From: Voacanga thouarsii
Taxonomy: Eukaryota; Streptophyta; Magnoliopsida; Gentianales; Apocynaceae
NCBI GenBank assembly: GCA_026120185.1
Contig: JANUWF010002145.1
Span: forward strand, 1-64,000
Direction of reading: 5' to 3'
Length of the DNA: 64,000 nt
Under the pieces are notes generated by a model that saw only the letters and a program-made list of their open reading frames with translations, was not told where the DNA came from and did not search any database. Numbering within the stretch: position 1 is the stretch's first letter; every line of letters starts with the position of its first letter. Below, piece after piece: positions 1-11,689 of the stretch. The position numbers were made by a program, and so were the translations under genes.

Positions 1-204
1 AAAATGTATTATGATCAAACTTTTAAGGTAATGAACTATATTTTAGTGCATAATCTCAGTGTAAGAGCCCAAACCTTAAAGTATTTACAAAGATACGCAT
101 ATCAAATTAACAATTTAATCGTTATATTTGTTAACATTGTTAAAAAAGTAATGTGGTCAAATTTGGAGGTAATCATATACAATTAGCATTATTATTAAAA
201 GATT

Positions 205-206
205 TT

Positions 207-273
<67 letters not shown>

Positions 274-322
274 GTGACTATATACACACACACACACACA
301 CATACAAATAAATAAATAAGTA

Positions 323-370
<48 letters not shown>

Positions 371-459
371 GTGTATGTGTTATATGTATTATATATAATA
401 CATATGTATGTGTTATATATTTGCATTATATATATATATGTGTCTACACACACACACAC

Positions 460-498
<39 letters not shown>
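205..498. repeat. Compound (GT)n/(AT)n/(AC)n microsatellite
   Basis: Alternating runs of GT, AT and AC dinucleotides fill this stretch. A long GT run comes first, then AT, AC, AT, GT, AT, AC and AT blocks with a few interruptions. Open frames across it on both strands encode only Tyr-Ile and Thr-His/Cys-Val alternations, so they are artefacts. The mirrored order of blocks makes the region able to fold into long imperfect hairpins. Confidence 0.97.
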
Positions 499-500
<2 letters not shown>

Positions 501-525
501 GCATGCAACCTATCTTGTTAATATT

Positions 526-850
526 TAAAATTTTAAGGATTAATTTGTAATTTTTTAGAATTATATTGTAAATATACCAAAATTTAGAGAGCAATTTGTA
601 AATTGTTGGAGTCATTTTGTAATTTTACAAAATTGAAGGATCAATTTGCAAAATTTTAGGATTATATTATAAATATTTAAAAATTTAAGGACTAATTTAT
701 AAAATTTTTAGGGTCATGTTGTAAATATTCTATAATTTAGGGATTAATTTATAAATTTTTGGGGTTATTTTATAATTATACAAAATTTAAAGATAAATTT
801 ATAAAAGTTTTGGAATTATGTTGTAAATATTTAAAATTTTAAGGACAAGT
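526..850. repeat. AT-rich degenerate tandem repeat, period about 52 bp
   Basis: About six diverged copies of a unit close to AAAATTTAAGGAYTAATTT followed by RTAAAATTTTTAGGRTTAT and GTAAATATT follow one another at 51-53 bp spacing. Copies alternate slightly in their last ten bases, hinting at a two-unit higher order. No coding potential. It sits directly beside the CACTA-like terminal region, so it may be an internal or flanking minisatellite of that element. Confidence 0.75.
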
Positions 851-859
851 ATTTGCTGG

Positions 860-1224
860 GAAATGTAAATTTTGTTGCTAAAGATATAGCTAACAGTGAT
901 GAAGGTTTATATTTTTAGTTAGGAAATAATGTTTCGTCGCTGATGATGCATATTAGCAAGGAAAATTTAATTAGGAAATGAATTTTCGCCGCTAATGATA
1001 TATTATTAGTGGGGAAACCTAAATTTTACTCTCTAATATACTTATTTCCTAGCTAAAACCATCACTTTTAGGAAGGAAATAAAAATGTTATTGATGAAGG
1101 TAGTAATTAGTAGCGACAAGAGGTTTTTGTCGCTAACGAAAATTTTCTCGTTAAAGGGTACTTTTAGCGACAAAATTTTTTTCCTAACTAAATTTTGTCA
1201 CCAAAGTATCATTTTCTTGTAGTG
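860..1224. mobile_element. CACTA-type DNA transposon terminus with subterminal repeats
   Basis: The segment ends at 1211-1224 with ATTTTCTTGTAGTG, the reverse complement of the plant CACTA terminus CACTACAAGAAAAT. Inside it, sequences of the type TTAGCGACAAAA/TTTTGTCGCTAA recur on both strands (around 980, 1110-1140, 1165-1195), as expected for subterminal transposase-binding repeats. No transposase coding is visible and the opposite terminus is not seen, so this is a truncated element or a non-autonomous derivative whose left end is decayed or absent. Confidence 0.7.
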
Positions 1225-2613
1225 GGGGATCCTTTAAATTGCTTTCAAACTAACCTAGGGTAAAATTTAAGAGTTTCCACCATATTTGGAGTGATTTTGG
1301 CACTTTCTTAAACTTTTTGGAGAGTGGCATGACATTTGGCATGGCCTCGCATGATGTCGTGAACTTTTGCGGGGCTTGAAAATCCATTACCGGCATAGAT
1401 TTGATGCATGGCCATGTGTGGCAAGCCCTACATAATTTCTTAAAGTAGTCAATTTGCTCTATTAAGCACGGTTTGTGTCATAGTTATGCTATAAGCCGTG
1501 CATAACCGAGTATGGCCATGTTACAAGCTATGGATACTTTGCATTCTTCCAAAAAACTCTAAATTGCATTTCAACTCTTTCTAAATCATTTAACAATCCT
1601 CCTTATTGCAAAATTCATCATTGAAGTCCTTGTTTCACTCATTTTTCACCAAAATATAGAAAAACATAAACACACAAAAGAGTAAAAACTGTCTATAATC
1701 ATACAAAGGATCATACAAAAACCAAGTAAAAAGGATATAAAAATTTGACATTTTCATACTTAAAATATCTATATAACCAAACCCCAGAAATTCAAATACA
1801 AAGAGTACAAGAGACATTAGAGATGAGATTGAAAGAATTATTCAGTATAGATGGCTAAGTAATAGAGAGGAAGTTCATGAATATATTCTAAAGGTTCAAG
1901 AAGCATGAACATTCATATGTGTATTGGTTTTCATTATTAAAATATACTTAATGATTCAAGTTATTTCTACTACAACAACTGATCATCATTGAGAAGGACT
2001 TGAATCGACCTTCATTAACAAAACTACCTTTTAGAAAGGTTTTTTGTGTCAACGAAGTACCACTATATTGTAGTAATGAAGGATTGAAGAGAGTACTTCA
2101 ATCAAATATGTTAGGTCCATCAAAGGTTTTAAAGAAGTTTGACACAAAGAACACTGATATGATGTTCTATTAAAATCCATTAGGAGCCACTAAATGATTG
2201 AGATAAGTGTATCTTGTAACTTTTCTTAAAATTTTAGTGGATATTTTAGTAGTCTTATAATTGCCAATCTACATTAACAATTTGCTATTTGTTAAAATTT
2301 TTATTTCTATCTATAAAACTAATGCTACATAAATAGGACAGTTTAACAATAACATAATAGGTTGAAAAACTAAATCACACAATTAGTATTAGAGTAGTTC
2401 ACAATGTTGGAATTGTTATTAATTTAGTATGTGAGATTTTAGAATTCGGTTTGGAACAATATGTCTCCAACGAGTGGAAGAAGGAGGATTTGTTTCTCGA
2501 CCCCCATTGTTAAAAGGTGTAAATTATGCATAATGAAAAATAAAAATATGAATCTTCACAAAAATGCTTCACAATATTAGCTTGCAAGTTGTTGAACAAG
2601 GTTGGAAACCACT
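1225..2613. other. Non-coding stretch without recognised gene
   Basis: No protein family is recognisable on either strand. Open frames are short and show no conserved motifs. A possible miniature element lies at 1968-2083: it begins TACTACAACA and ends TATTGTAGTA (9 of 10 bases inverted) with a small internal palindrome near 2022-2040. The right part should correspond to the upstream flank or leader of the SIRE-like copia whose gag starts near 4490, but its LTR was not identified. Confidence 0.5.
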
Positions 2614-4433
2614 TGTTGGAATGTATGCCCAAAATAGACAATCTATTTCTATATTTTAGAAATTAATAAAAATATTTTATTAATTAATGGTTATTTATTT
2701 ACATATATGTGCATATTATGGTCTAAGTATGTTAGTAAGCAATCTACGTGATTAGGTCATACTTTCATAATAAGATGTAGATTATGGGGTACTAAAACTT
2801 AAGCAAAAAAATGTTCTTCATCACTTGATGAAGTTTGCATTTCATCAAGGTTTAGATCATTATACTATGGTTTCTAAATGGGGAATGATTTACTTTTAAC
2901 CGAGTGAGTAGTGCACTCACACTAATAGTATAAGCATATTTAGAATACTATAACTAGATCACGTATAATAATCTTTATAAAAATATTAAAACAAATAAAG
3001 ATTAATATATTGTTGCTATTGTGTAGATAAGTACCCTAGGACTTAAGTATAAGTTTGTAGTTTGGTGAAGCTAGACTTGTGCACTTTGATGTATGATGGA
3101 TAAGGTCTTATTGCAAGGCCAATAACCTTGTACGTTAGGTGTATGATTCTAGTTAATTAAGACGGACTTATATAATTTAGTTTTTATGCTTCACTTACTG
3201 AAGACATTACTTTTTTGTGATTATTTGGCATAATCTAAATAATCTAAGGTCCTGAGAAATGTGACTAAGTATGCATATTTTTGGGTAGCTTTCTAAGATA
3301 AGTGGGTACATACTAGAAGTCATAGATTATTGGACTAGATATCAAAGGATGGTAAATATTATTGAGAAATGAGTTAGTACGTTTTTTCTGTCTCAATGAT
3401 AAGTGTTACACAGATAAGTATTTTTGTTATTACACCTATAGGTTGAACACACTACACTTGTAATATTATTCATGAGGTCAATATTTTCATATGGTAATAA
3501 ATAGAATATTTAAAATAATAAAATACAACTATTTGTTAGTAAGGGTATTTTGATTATTTTAATAACCAAGAATAATATGCCTTTTGGTCTCCAAAGTAGC
3601 AAAAGTAACCTTAGTAAATCTATTTACGATAAGGGCTGAATGGATGAATTTAATATTGGAAGAATTGTTCCAAGAGTGTAATTAATTATTTATTTGGACA
3701 AGAATAATTTATTGGGCTAATTTAATTAAGTTGGTTTGTTAATTAATTATCTTAGGTAATTTTATATTAGGCCAAAGTGGATCAATTATTTAATATAAAA
3801 CCTATTTAATTAGTGTTGGACTAATTAGAAAAAATCCTGGCCTCGCCAAGGTTTAAAGTAAGACAGAAAAAGGTTTGGGAATCCCTACAAGCTACTACAA
3901 GAAAAAGAAAAGGAATCAAGAGTGAAAAGGAAAAACATGTAGTCGGTGGTTGTGTTAGAAAAGGAAAAAGAAAAGCTATTGTTTATTTGATGTGAAGTAT
4001 GCTATCGTGCATTTGCTCGCCATTCATGTAGGAAACCAAAAAGAAAAGAGATAGCTTTCGGTTTTCCTTAAAGCCACCGTTTTTTGTTCTTTTTCTTCGT
4101 TTTTTTTCTAATTAGCTCACTAATTATTCTTCCAACATTAATTCTTTCCCTCTTGTTCTACTTTCATTGGTAATAGTTCATCGGAGGTTCGAGAATAATC
4201 TAAAAGATCAAAAGTTAGCAAACTTAGGGTGTGCTTGATGCAAAGAAATCGACGACTAGTTGAAATTCCTATGGACCAAGTAGTTGTTCTAATCTAAGAA
4301 ACTCCATCAAACTTGAATCCGATACCAATTATTCAAACTAAGTGAACTAAAAATAAGTATTCCTAGAATTTTGCTTGAAAAAAATTATAAATTGTAAATT
4401 TCTGCTATGGTTTTACTTTTGCACGATCCTTCA
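2614..4433 (+). mobile_element. Solo LTR of the Copia-A family
   Basis: The stretch begins TGTTGGAATGTATGCCC and ends GATCCTTCA. It is colinear in scattered blocks with both LTRs of the complete Copia-A element at 7033-8798 and 14508-16314, including the segments around CATTTCATCAAGGT, GTGAGTAGT..CACTCAC and the distal GGGTAGCTTYC block. Its length (1820 bp) matches theirs (1766 and 1807). The flanks CCACT (2609-2613) and CCTCT (4434-4438) fit a 5-bp target duplication with one change. No primer-binding site or internal region follows; SIRE-like gag follows instead. It is therefore a solo LTR left by LTR-LTR recombination, inserted upstream of that gag. It is clearly more diverged than the two paired LTRs. 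Confidence 0.8.
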
Positions 4434-4489
4434 CCTCTCACACTCATGAATACTAGTACTATAGCAAAAGAATTGAAGCCAATGGAATA

Positions 4490-5840
4490 ATGAATAGATG
4501 TTGAATGGCGTCTTTAAGTTCGCAAATGCCAAAGCATTGAATACTATCTTTATTGGTATTGATAATGATTAGTTCAAATTAATTTATATTGTGATTCTGC
4601 CAAAGATGCATAGGGAGAACTATAAACAATGTATGAAGCTACAAGAACTATTAGAATATCAAAATTGGAGATGTTGATAATTCAGTTTGAGGAGCTAAAG
4701 ATGGGTGACAATGAAACCATTGTTGTTATTAGTAGCAAGTTAAGAGATATTGTAAATCATCAAGTTAAGAGATATTGTAATTTGCTTGGACAAAGATATT
4801 CTTAAGAAAAGTTGGTACATAAAACATTGAGATATTTGCCATATCTATTTGATACCAAAGTAGCTACTATAGAGGAATGAAAAGATATGTTAAAGATGCC
4901 TTCAAATGATCATATGGGATCTTTGCAAACTTATGAGATACATTTTCAATCAAAATCCAAGGATAAATAAGTAGCCTTAAAAGCTAAAGAAGATTATGAT
5001 GACAATAAAGGATCAAATGACAAAATCAGTCTTTTAACAACATAGTCTAATAAGCTGCTGACGAGATAAAAATAGAAGAATATGTCAATTGGTAGACCTT
5101 TCAACAAGAAGCCTGGATTTCAATAAAGAATAATTTTGAGTGGAAATCTTCAGAGAAAAAAAGTGGATTGAGAAGACCTAAGTACGAGAGAAAGTAGTGG
5201 CTACAAACGCATTCAAGTTGAATGTACTAGTAATCCGACAAAGTTGAAGAATAAAACTTACAACATGACTACGAGTGATTGTGAAGAAAATCAAGAATAT
5301 ATGGATATTGATAGCAATAAAAGAGATGCAAATAAAAGTCAATTAAATAGTGTTGCATTCAACATTGTCACTAAAAAGTATTCAATTCATGAAGATAGTA
5401 ATATTGACAAAAAAGTTGATACGTTATTGAAACTAATGATGAGCATGCAGCACATGAGAAACTTATAAAAGGCTGTGAGTTGATGTACTCAAAATGGCTT
5501 GAAGTTGTAGATCTGAACAAAGCATTGAAAAAGGAAGTTTAGAGACTTCAACTTGTGAATAGTGCACAGCAATAAGAAGTAAGAAAAACTTCAACAAGAA
5601 GTTCAACAATGTGAAGAAAACTTGAAAACTAATAATCAGAAGTTAGAAGATACTAAGCAATCTACTAAAAGGCTAAAATCTAGAAAAGTTAGGTTGGATG
5701 AAGTTTTTTCTTATAGAAAATAGCTCCAAGACAGAATTGGACTAGATTATGATGAGTTCAACAAGGCTAAAAAATAGAATTTGATATGGTCAGAAAGATA
5801 CTAAACCTAAATTTAACAAAGGCAGAAAATCACCAAAGGT
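4490..5840 (+). pseudogene. gag: SIRE/Maximus-like Ty1/copia gag, degraded
   Basis: Forward-strand translations show the UBN2-type capsid domain: a stretch reading KALNTIFIGID near 4530, an AKDA motif near 4600, then LRDI, a LRYLP-like motif and a GSLQTYEI motif up to about 4950. A poorly preserved zinc-knuckle region (IQVECTSN) follows near 5210 and an acidic DxDSN-rich tail at 5244-5468. Downstream codons to about 5840 are Glu/Lys/Leu-rich and resemble the coiled coil that follows the knuckle in SIRE-type gag. Stops and frameshifts are frequent. A 20-bp direct duplication (4736-4755 and 4761-4780) disrupts the capsid. In the family, Gag builds the cytoplasmic virus-like particle. The start codon is not identifiable. 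Confidence 0.75.
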
Positions 5841-5899
5841 GAAATGCATATGGATTAGAAAGAATGAACTTAAAACACATACGGTACATTTTTCTTTAA

Positions 5900-6321
5900 A
5901 AGATTCTATATAAGATGTATAGTACCCTGACAGGGAATGCTTTAAAAACTTGACAAGCAAGAAGGAGTTCCTTGTCAATTATAAATACAAATTAGATGGT
6001 TTTGTTACTTTTAGCGATATCTCAAAAAATACAGTGGATGGAAAGGGCATGCTAAATATTGAAGGTATGCCTAAACTCAAAACTTTGTATGTTGATGGTT
6101 TGAAGGCTAATTGATAAGTATCAACCACCTATGTAATGAGAATATGTACGTTAACTTTGACAAGAACAAGTATCCTGTGGTTGAGAAAAAAGGAAAAAAT
6201 GTAATCTATGAAAATAGGACTTTAGATAATTATTATCAAACATGCACATCCAAAAGCTGTAGCTACATTATGGCTAAGGCAGATAAAGTCGAGTTGTTCC
6301 ATCAAATGTTGGGGCACGTCA
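5900..6321 (+). pseudogene. pol: SIRE-like protease tail and pre-integrase zinc domain, truncated
   Basis: Frames read CFKNLTSKKEF, then FVTFSD, GMPKLKTLYVDGLKAN and, after a one-base deletion near 6112, ISINHLCNENMYVNF and finally ELFHQMLGHV. This is the order found between the protease and integrase of SIRE-type copia elements, ending in the GAG-pre-integrase motif (LWHxRLGH in the family; here LFHQMLGH). Coding stops abruptly at 6321, where a gypsy LTR begins. The integrase core that should follow is not seen. Reverse transcriptase of the same type resumes on the same strand at 49911, which suggests a single element split by later insertions. Confidence 0.75.
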
Positions 6322-7032
6322 TATAACATCTTACTACCTATGCACCATAAAAATGGGCAAGGATGTCTCCCCATCCATAGGATTAAAGGTTTGTATAACT
6401 AGGTAAAATAAAACTTAAAGCAATGTAGTTAGAATCTAAACTTATTACAACCATTCAAATTTAAACAAGTTTCAAAATTAATGAAATAAAATCCTCAAAG
6501 TATATACATTCAATAACTATAACAAAATCTTCAGAGTCTAGGCAAGCTTAACCTTTAAAGCAGGATATACTTGAAAACATGATAGATATACATCCCAATA
6601 AGTCTTGTGTGTGCTCATGAAAATTTAAAGAATGTTTCATGTATACAGCTTTGAAGAAGTCACGAGAAACGATTGTAAGTCATAATAATTTATTTTTGAA
6701 CATAGAGTGGTGTTTTACATGCATTTCTCAAACAAAAGTGTAGATTCAGAAAAAAAAAAAATAAACCACTTTAAAATGAAAGTGACTATGAAATCTTGCA
6801 TCATAGTTAAGGCTATGAAAACCTACATTATGACCATGTATTGTGAAACCCTGTATTACAATACAAGTGGGTGATCGACCCACTAGGTGAGATACTCCTT
6901 CATTTCTACATCTTAACATACCAGTTGTCTACATCCAAGAACAGTCAACTTAGACTAAGTTGCTAGCTTGGACCGGCCTGACTAATTAGTACTGATGCCT
7001 TGTTCGAAAAGAGCCTATCTTTTGGAAAGCCT
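6322..7032 (-). mobile_element. Gypsy-B long LTR, left segment
   Basis: It begins TATAACATCTTACTACC (a changed TGTAACATC) and is colinear with the LTR at 28234-29490 over its full extent, including the GGGCAAGGAT block, the ATGTTTCATGTAT block and the AACAGTC/TAGTACTGA block. It is therefore an LTR of the minus-strand gypsy, read here from its 3' end. It is interrupted at 7032 by the Copia-A insertion and resumes at 16315. It abuts SIRE-like coding on the left, so Gypsy-B inserted into, or recombined with, that element. Confidence 0.75.
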
Positions 7033-8798
7033 TGTTGGAAAGTATGCCCTCAAAGGTTATGTATTCTGTGTAAATATATTGTAATAAAATATTTATTCAT
7101 TCAATTTAGTTTGTTTCTTATATTTTGCGCATTTAAAGGTCCAAGTATGAAAAAGTAATGGTCTATGTGTTGGGTCGTTCTTCACAATAAGGTACAGACC
7201 ATGAGTACTTGTCACAAAAGTAAAATTGAGTTCTTAGTCGCTTGATGGAATTGGGCATTTCATCAAGGTAAGACTATTATACCATGATTTTCAATGAGGA
7301 ATGGTTTATCTTGAATCAGTGAGTAGTTCAATCACAATATTGGCATAAGCGTATTTCGAATACGTATAACTGGACCTGTAGTAGTGGTCTCTCTTGAAGT
7401 ACTATAATTATAGAGACCAAACTATTGCTGTTACAACGTGGATGGATACCTTCATAGTTGAGTATGAGTTGGTTGTCTGGCGAAGCTAGGGTTTTATAAT
7501 TTGATGTATGTTTGGTGAGATTTCTTTTGTGAGATCAATATCCTTGTATATTTGGTGTATTACTCTAGTTAGTTAAAACGAGACTCATACAAGAGAGTTT
7601 CTATGCTTCACTTTGTGAGGTTAATTCACCCCTTTATGATTGTTCAAAATAATTTAATGATCCAGGGCCACGGGAACGTAACTTTAGAATATGTGCTTTT
7701 GGGTAGCTTCCAATGATAAGCAAGTATGTTCAAGTGAGTCATGGATTATTGGACTAGAGATCTAAGTATGGTAGATGTCTTTGAGATAGCTATTAGTACA
7801 TTTATCCTATCTCATTGGTGGGTGCTATATAGAGGGGTATTTTTGTCATTTCACCTGTAGGTCGGAGACATTACTTTAGCAACATTATTCTAGGGGTCAA
7901 TATTTTTATATGGTGATAAATGAAATTATTTAAAATGATAAAATACGGCTATATAATAGGAATGGCATTTTGATCATTTTAGTAGCCATGAATAATATGT
8001 CTCTTGGTCCCCGGAGTAGCTCAAGTTACCTTGGTGTTGTTTAGACACAATCTAAGCTTAATGAATAATTTTTTGGAAGAGAAATAAAATTTATTCCAAG
8101 AGTCCAATTAGAATTAATTAATTAGACTTGAGTTTTTTATAAGGCCCGTAAAAGATAATTAATTAATTAAGAGAATTGGCCTGGAATAAATTAATTAATT
8201 GAGTCGATATATGTTGACATATATTAAGAGACCAATTAGAATTAATTAATTAGTCATGGGTACTCAATGAGGCCCAAAAAATAATTAATTAATTCAGAGA
8301 ATTAGGCCGATCATGGAATTTTTTATTAGTACGAGCACTAAGCCCATTAGGGCTTAATGAAGCCCTAAGGCTGGCCGAAAATATAAGGGTAAGAGGAAGA
8401 AAAATTGCACGCGGTTTTTCCCGATTTCTTTCTTCTCTGGTGTGCTGTTTTTCCTAGCTCTTTCTCTGTTCTCATCTTTCTCTTCTTTCTCTCTTTGAGA
8501 GTTTTTTGGTTATCCAAAGAAAGAGCTTTCACCAAGCTAACCCAAGAATAAGGTAGAGCCATACTTCGAAGACGAAGAGAAAACGCTTGATGCATAAGGG
8601 TGGAAGATTGGCGGGAATCCCAGTTGAATAGCTGGTGCCTTCTTCTCCTCTTCCAAAGCAAGAAGTTCCAGTGCAACCAGTGCCCACGTTGGTTAATCTG
8701 TGACCAATAAGGAATAGTAAGTACTCTCTCCTAGATGCGACTCGAAAAACTAAAAAAATGTCACTACGTTTTCTTTAATGTTTTCCATTGATCCTTCA
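7033..8798 (+). repeat. Copia-A 5' LTR
   Basis: It runs from TGTTGGAAAGTATGCCC to CATTGATCCTTCA and is closely colinear with the 3' LTR at 14508-16314. The last ~450 bp carry an oddly coding-like minus-strand frame (8365-8676) that is matched in the other LTR (15862-16200). Neither resembles a known protein, so I treat them as chance frames. The LTR would supply promoter and polyadenylation signals. Confidence 0.9.
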
Positions 8799-8800
8799 AT

Positions 8801-8812
8801 TGGTATCGGAGA
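8801..8812 (+). other. Copia-A primer-binding site (tRNA-iMet type)
   Basis: TGGTATCGGAGA lies two bases after the 5' LTR and matches the common plant site TGGTATCAGAGC at 10 of 12 positions. It would pair with the 3' end of initiator tRNA-Met to prime minus-strand synthesis. The changed positions are consistent with decay. Confidence 0.85.
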
Positions 8813-10439
8813 CACGATTTTCATCTAGGCTAGGGTTAAAAGTAAAAAAAAAAAAGTGGTTCCTTTACTATTAAAAATGAATCTTTTGTTATTTCATATG
8901 ATCCCTCATACATTGGTTTCTAGAATTCATGTATGCCTCGCGGTTAAAGGCATAAGATCATGTATTTTAATGCTTTTCTCATTGTTTTTCTGGTTTTAAG
9001 TAAATTCGATGTACACCTCGTGGTTAGAGGCATAGTACTTGTAAAGGAATGTTTTTATGCTTAGTTTTACGTTTCTTTGTATTCTCTTAATCTATAAATC
9101 TTAGGGACTGTAAGAACATGATTGCTAGAATTGATGAGGGGCAAAAAGTGGCTAAAAAGTTGGATTTTTTTCCAAAAATCAGCGAACTCCAAAATGGACC
9201 CGACGCTAGGTGCGCCGATCGGACCAGTGCCAGGTCCACTCGTTCGGCTGGAATTCTTGGAGAAACAAATTGCACCAACGCCAGGTCCACTCTACTTTGA
9301 AGCAATTGTATGCAAATTGTCCAGGAAATTGGAGAGCACTGCTGAAGTTTTTGTTCCTCAATTTTTTCTTGATGTAATCATGTTTTAAAACCATTATATG
9401 AGGTTAATTTTCTACAGTAGTTTTATTTATCTATTGATGAATAATTTGCATAAAAATGAATAGTAAAGGATGGAACCACCTTATGATTAAACAAGATCAT
9501 TGATTTTTAATTGTTGATGTTTAATCCATTATTTGGTCACTTAGGAATAAATGAATAGTTTGAGTATGAAAAAATTTACTTTTGGTATCATGCTTATTTC
9601 GTTTTTGCGATCAAATGTGAAAGTTCTTGTGAGAACAAAGTCTCACTAGATAGAACAGTTTTTTGATAAAACATTTAATCTAAGAAATTTTAAAAATAAA
9701 AGAGTTCCTGGTTTATTCTCTTAAAGGGTTTAATCCTTGACATAGAGAATAATGTTAAACTTAACATTATTTAATAATGTTTTACTTGGTTATTAACTTA
9801 AAATAGTAAAATAAATTCATAGTTTATTCTCTCAAAGGATTTAATCCTTGACATAGAGAATAATATTGAATTTTAGATTTTACTAAAGTTAATGAAACCA
9901 TAAGATTATAGAAAACGTTTTTTGGGCCTAAAACTATATTTTCAATAAAAGATTATGTGGGAGAGGGGTTCCAACGACCTCATGGCTTCCGTCACAACTC
10001 TCATTAGAGATAGTAGATTTTCTCGTGTCATTCTGGGCATGACCTCTAATAAGATGACTTTCCATAAGGATTTAGAACTAATGGAAGAGTAAAATTAGAA
10101 GTCTAGGGTATGTGCTAGGATCGACCAACCTATGGTGAAGGTTTTTAGCATTAGATTGCCCGCAGGTGGTGTGAATTAATGACTATCCTATCGGTAGAAC
10201 TTTTTTTAGACCATTACCTATTTTAGGAAGTTTTGATTTGTGATGGTTATATATTTAACTTAAGATGCTATTAATCTTCCTACGAAGCTTTGTTAGCTTT
10301 TTTAAGAGCCAAACTATTTATGTTAGTGATAATGGTTTTAAGAGTTATCTATTATCAAAGAAATAATATAAAGAATGTGCATTTTTATTTCTGGCAAACT
10401 AAATGAATGTGTTTCGCAATATTTCAAAAATGTTTAGTT
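8813..10439 (+). other. Copia-A untranslated leader
   Basis: About 1.6 kb separates the primer-binding site from recognisable gag, long for a copia element. It holds two copies of a block containing TGTATGCCTCGCGGTTA/TGTACACCTCGTGGTTA (8932-8948 and 9010-9026). A GC-rich palindrome cluster at 9196-9293 (GGACC..GGTCC) resembles one in the Gypsy-C LTR. Two copies of TTAATCCTTGACATAGAGAA occur near 9730-9750 and 9840-9860. No gene is seen in it. Confidence 0.65.
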
Positions 10440-11265
10440 TCAGTCCATTATTAATCGTTCTCAAGGAAAATAGGTCAACATGCCCAAATTATGTGGAGTG
10501 AAAGAGGAACTTAAATATAGTACTCACTGCCGAGAACTACAAGTATATTCTTATGGATCATTATCCTGAGATTGGGGAAGAATCCACAGATCAGGAGTGA
10601 AAGGTCGAGAAAGCATGGAAGAAAGCCGATGAGATGGCTACATGCTACATATTGGCTTCTATGTCTACTATGCTTTAATCTAAGCATGAGCACATGGCCA
10701 CTGCGTGCGATATGGATTTGTCATTGCGTACCATGTTTGCTGATAAGAGCTGGCCTGCAAGGCAAGAAGATCGTTAGAGAAATCATGAATACTAAGATGG
10801 CTAAGGGAGCATCGGTTCAAGAGTATCTCGCTTAAAATGATTGCCTACTTTGAGAAGGGTGAGGTCCTAGGCGCGACGATAGATTCCGATAGCCAAATTG
10901 ACATGGTTCTTAAAACTCTACTTGATTCATATTCTCAATTCAAGTTGAACTATAATATGAACCAATTGGATATGAATCTCACGGAGCTTATAAAAGAGCT
11001 CTAGGCGAGAGAGAAGGTCATGAAGCCCGTGTCAAAGGTTTTGGTCTATCGTTTTGCTTCTTCTTCTGGAATTATGGCAAAGCTTAAGAAATTCAAGGAG
11101 AAGAAGGGCCTAAACAACGCAAGGGCCCAGCGCATAGCATCCGGTCGAGCCAAGCCCAATGGGAAGCTTAAAAGCAAATGTTTCAAGTGTGGCAAGAAAG
11201 GACATTGGAAGAAAGATTGCCCAAACTTCTTAGTTAAGTCTACGTCGGTATTGCTTTATACCTAG
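10440..11265 (+). pseudogene. gag: Copia-A gag with CCHC zinc knuckle
   Basis: A frame from about 10440 shows NYVE-stop-KRNLNIVLTAENYK, the conserved N-terminal gag sequence of this copia group, with a TGA where the family has Trp. It continues through ATCYILASMSTML, then LKTLLDSYSQF and LTELIKEL. The knuckle CX2CX4HX4C is intact at 11179-11220 (CFKCGKKGHWKKDC) inside a Lys/Arg-rich tail. At least four in-frame stops and two frameshifts break the reading. In the family the protein forms the particle and binds genomic RNA. No protease motif lies in this frame; it follows downstream. Confidence 0.85.
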
Positions 11266-11285
11266 AGTCTATTTTAATGGTTGGA

Positions 11286-11560
11286 ATAACATGCTCCTGG
11301 ATAGTTGATTCTAAAGTCACTGACTATATCTGTAACTCTTTGTAGGGATTCAGAAGGGCAATGAAACTGAGCAAGGGTGAGCATGGATTTCAAGTAGGCA
11401 ATAGTAGCAAGAATATGGGCTGAAGCAATGGGAGATATTGAGCTTATTTTTTATTGTAATAAGAAGTTATTTTTAAAAGATTTTTATATGTTTCTTATTT
11501 TAAATAGAATTTGATTTCAGTTGCAAATTGATGAATCAAGGATATTCTGTTTCTTTCCAT
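11286..11560 (+). pseudogene. pol: Copia-A aspartic protease remnant
   Basis: Translation gives WIVDSKVTDYICNSL, matching the copia protease active-site region in which the family has Asp-Ser-Gly-Ala-Thr. Here the Gly is replaced by Lys, which should abolish activity. It continues GFRRAMKLSKGEHGFQVGNS, then decays through stops. In the family it processes the Gag-Pol polyprotein. It lies between gag and integrase as expected. Confidence 0.75.
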
Positions 11561-11689
11561 TCTGGTGTTTCCATCAGTAGAGATGGTAATTTAATTTGTA
11601 CAGGAAACATGAACAAAAATTATTTTTTATATACATCCTATTCAAAATGAAGTAAACAATATTCAAACTAAACCTGATAATAAAAAGAG

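Noticed and set aside
205..615. Long open frames on both strands (65-136 codons)
   Set aside because: They are translations of GT/AT/AC dinucleotide repeats and have no coding character.
1968..2083. Possible MITE with TACTACAACA / TATTGTAGTA ends
   Set aside because: Only 9 of 10 terminal bases are inverted repeats and no target duplication or second copy is visible, so it is not listed as an element.
3890..3905. CTACTACAAGAAAAAG resembling a CACTA terminus
   Set aside because: It lies inside the solo copia LTR, lacks subterminal repeats and a partner end, and is most simply chance.
8365..8676. 103-codon minus-strand frame in the Copia-A LTR, with a counterpart at 15862-16200
   Set aside because: Present in both LTRs only because LTRs are duplicates. 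The frames differ in length and start, carry no family motif, and lie antisense to the element.
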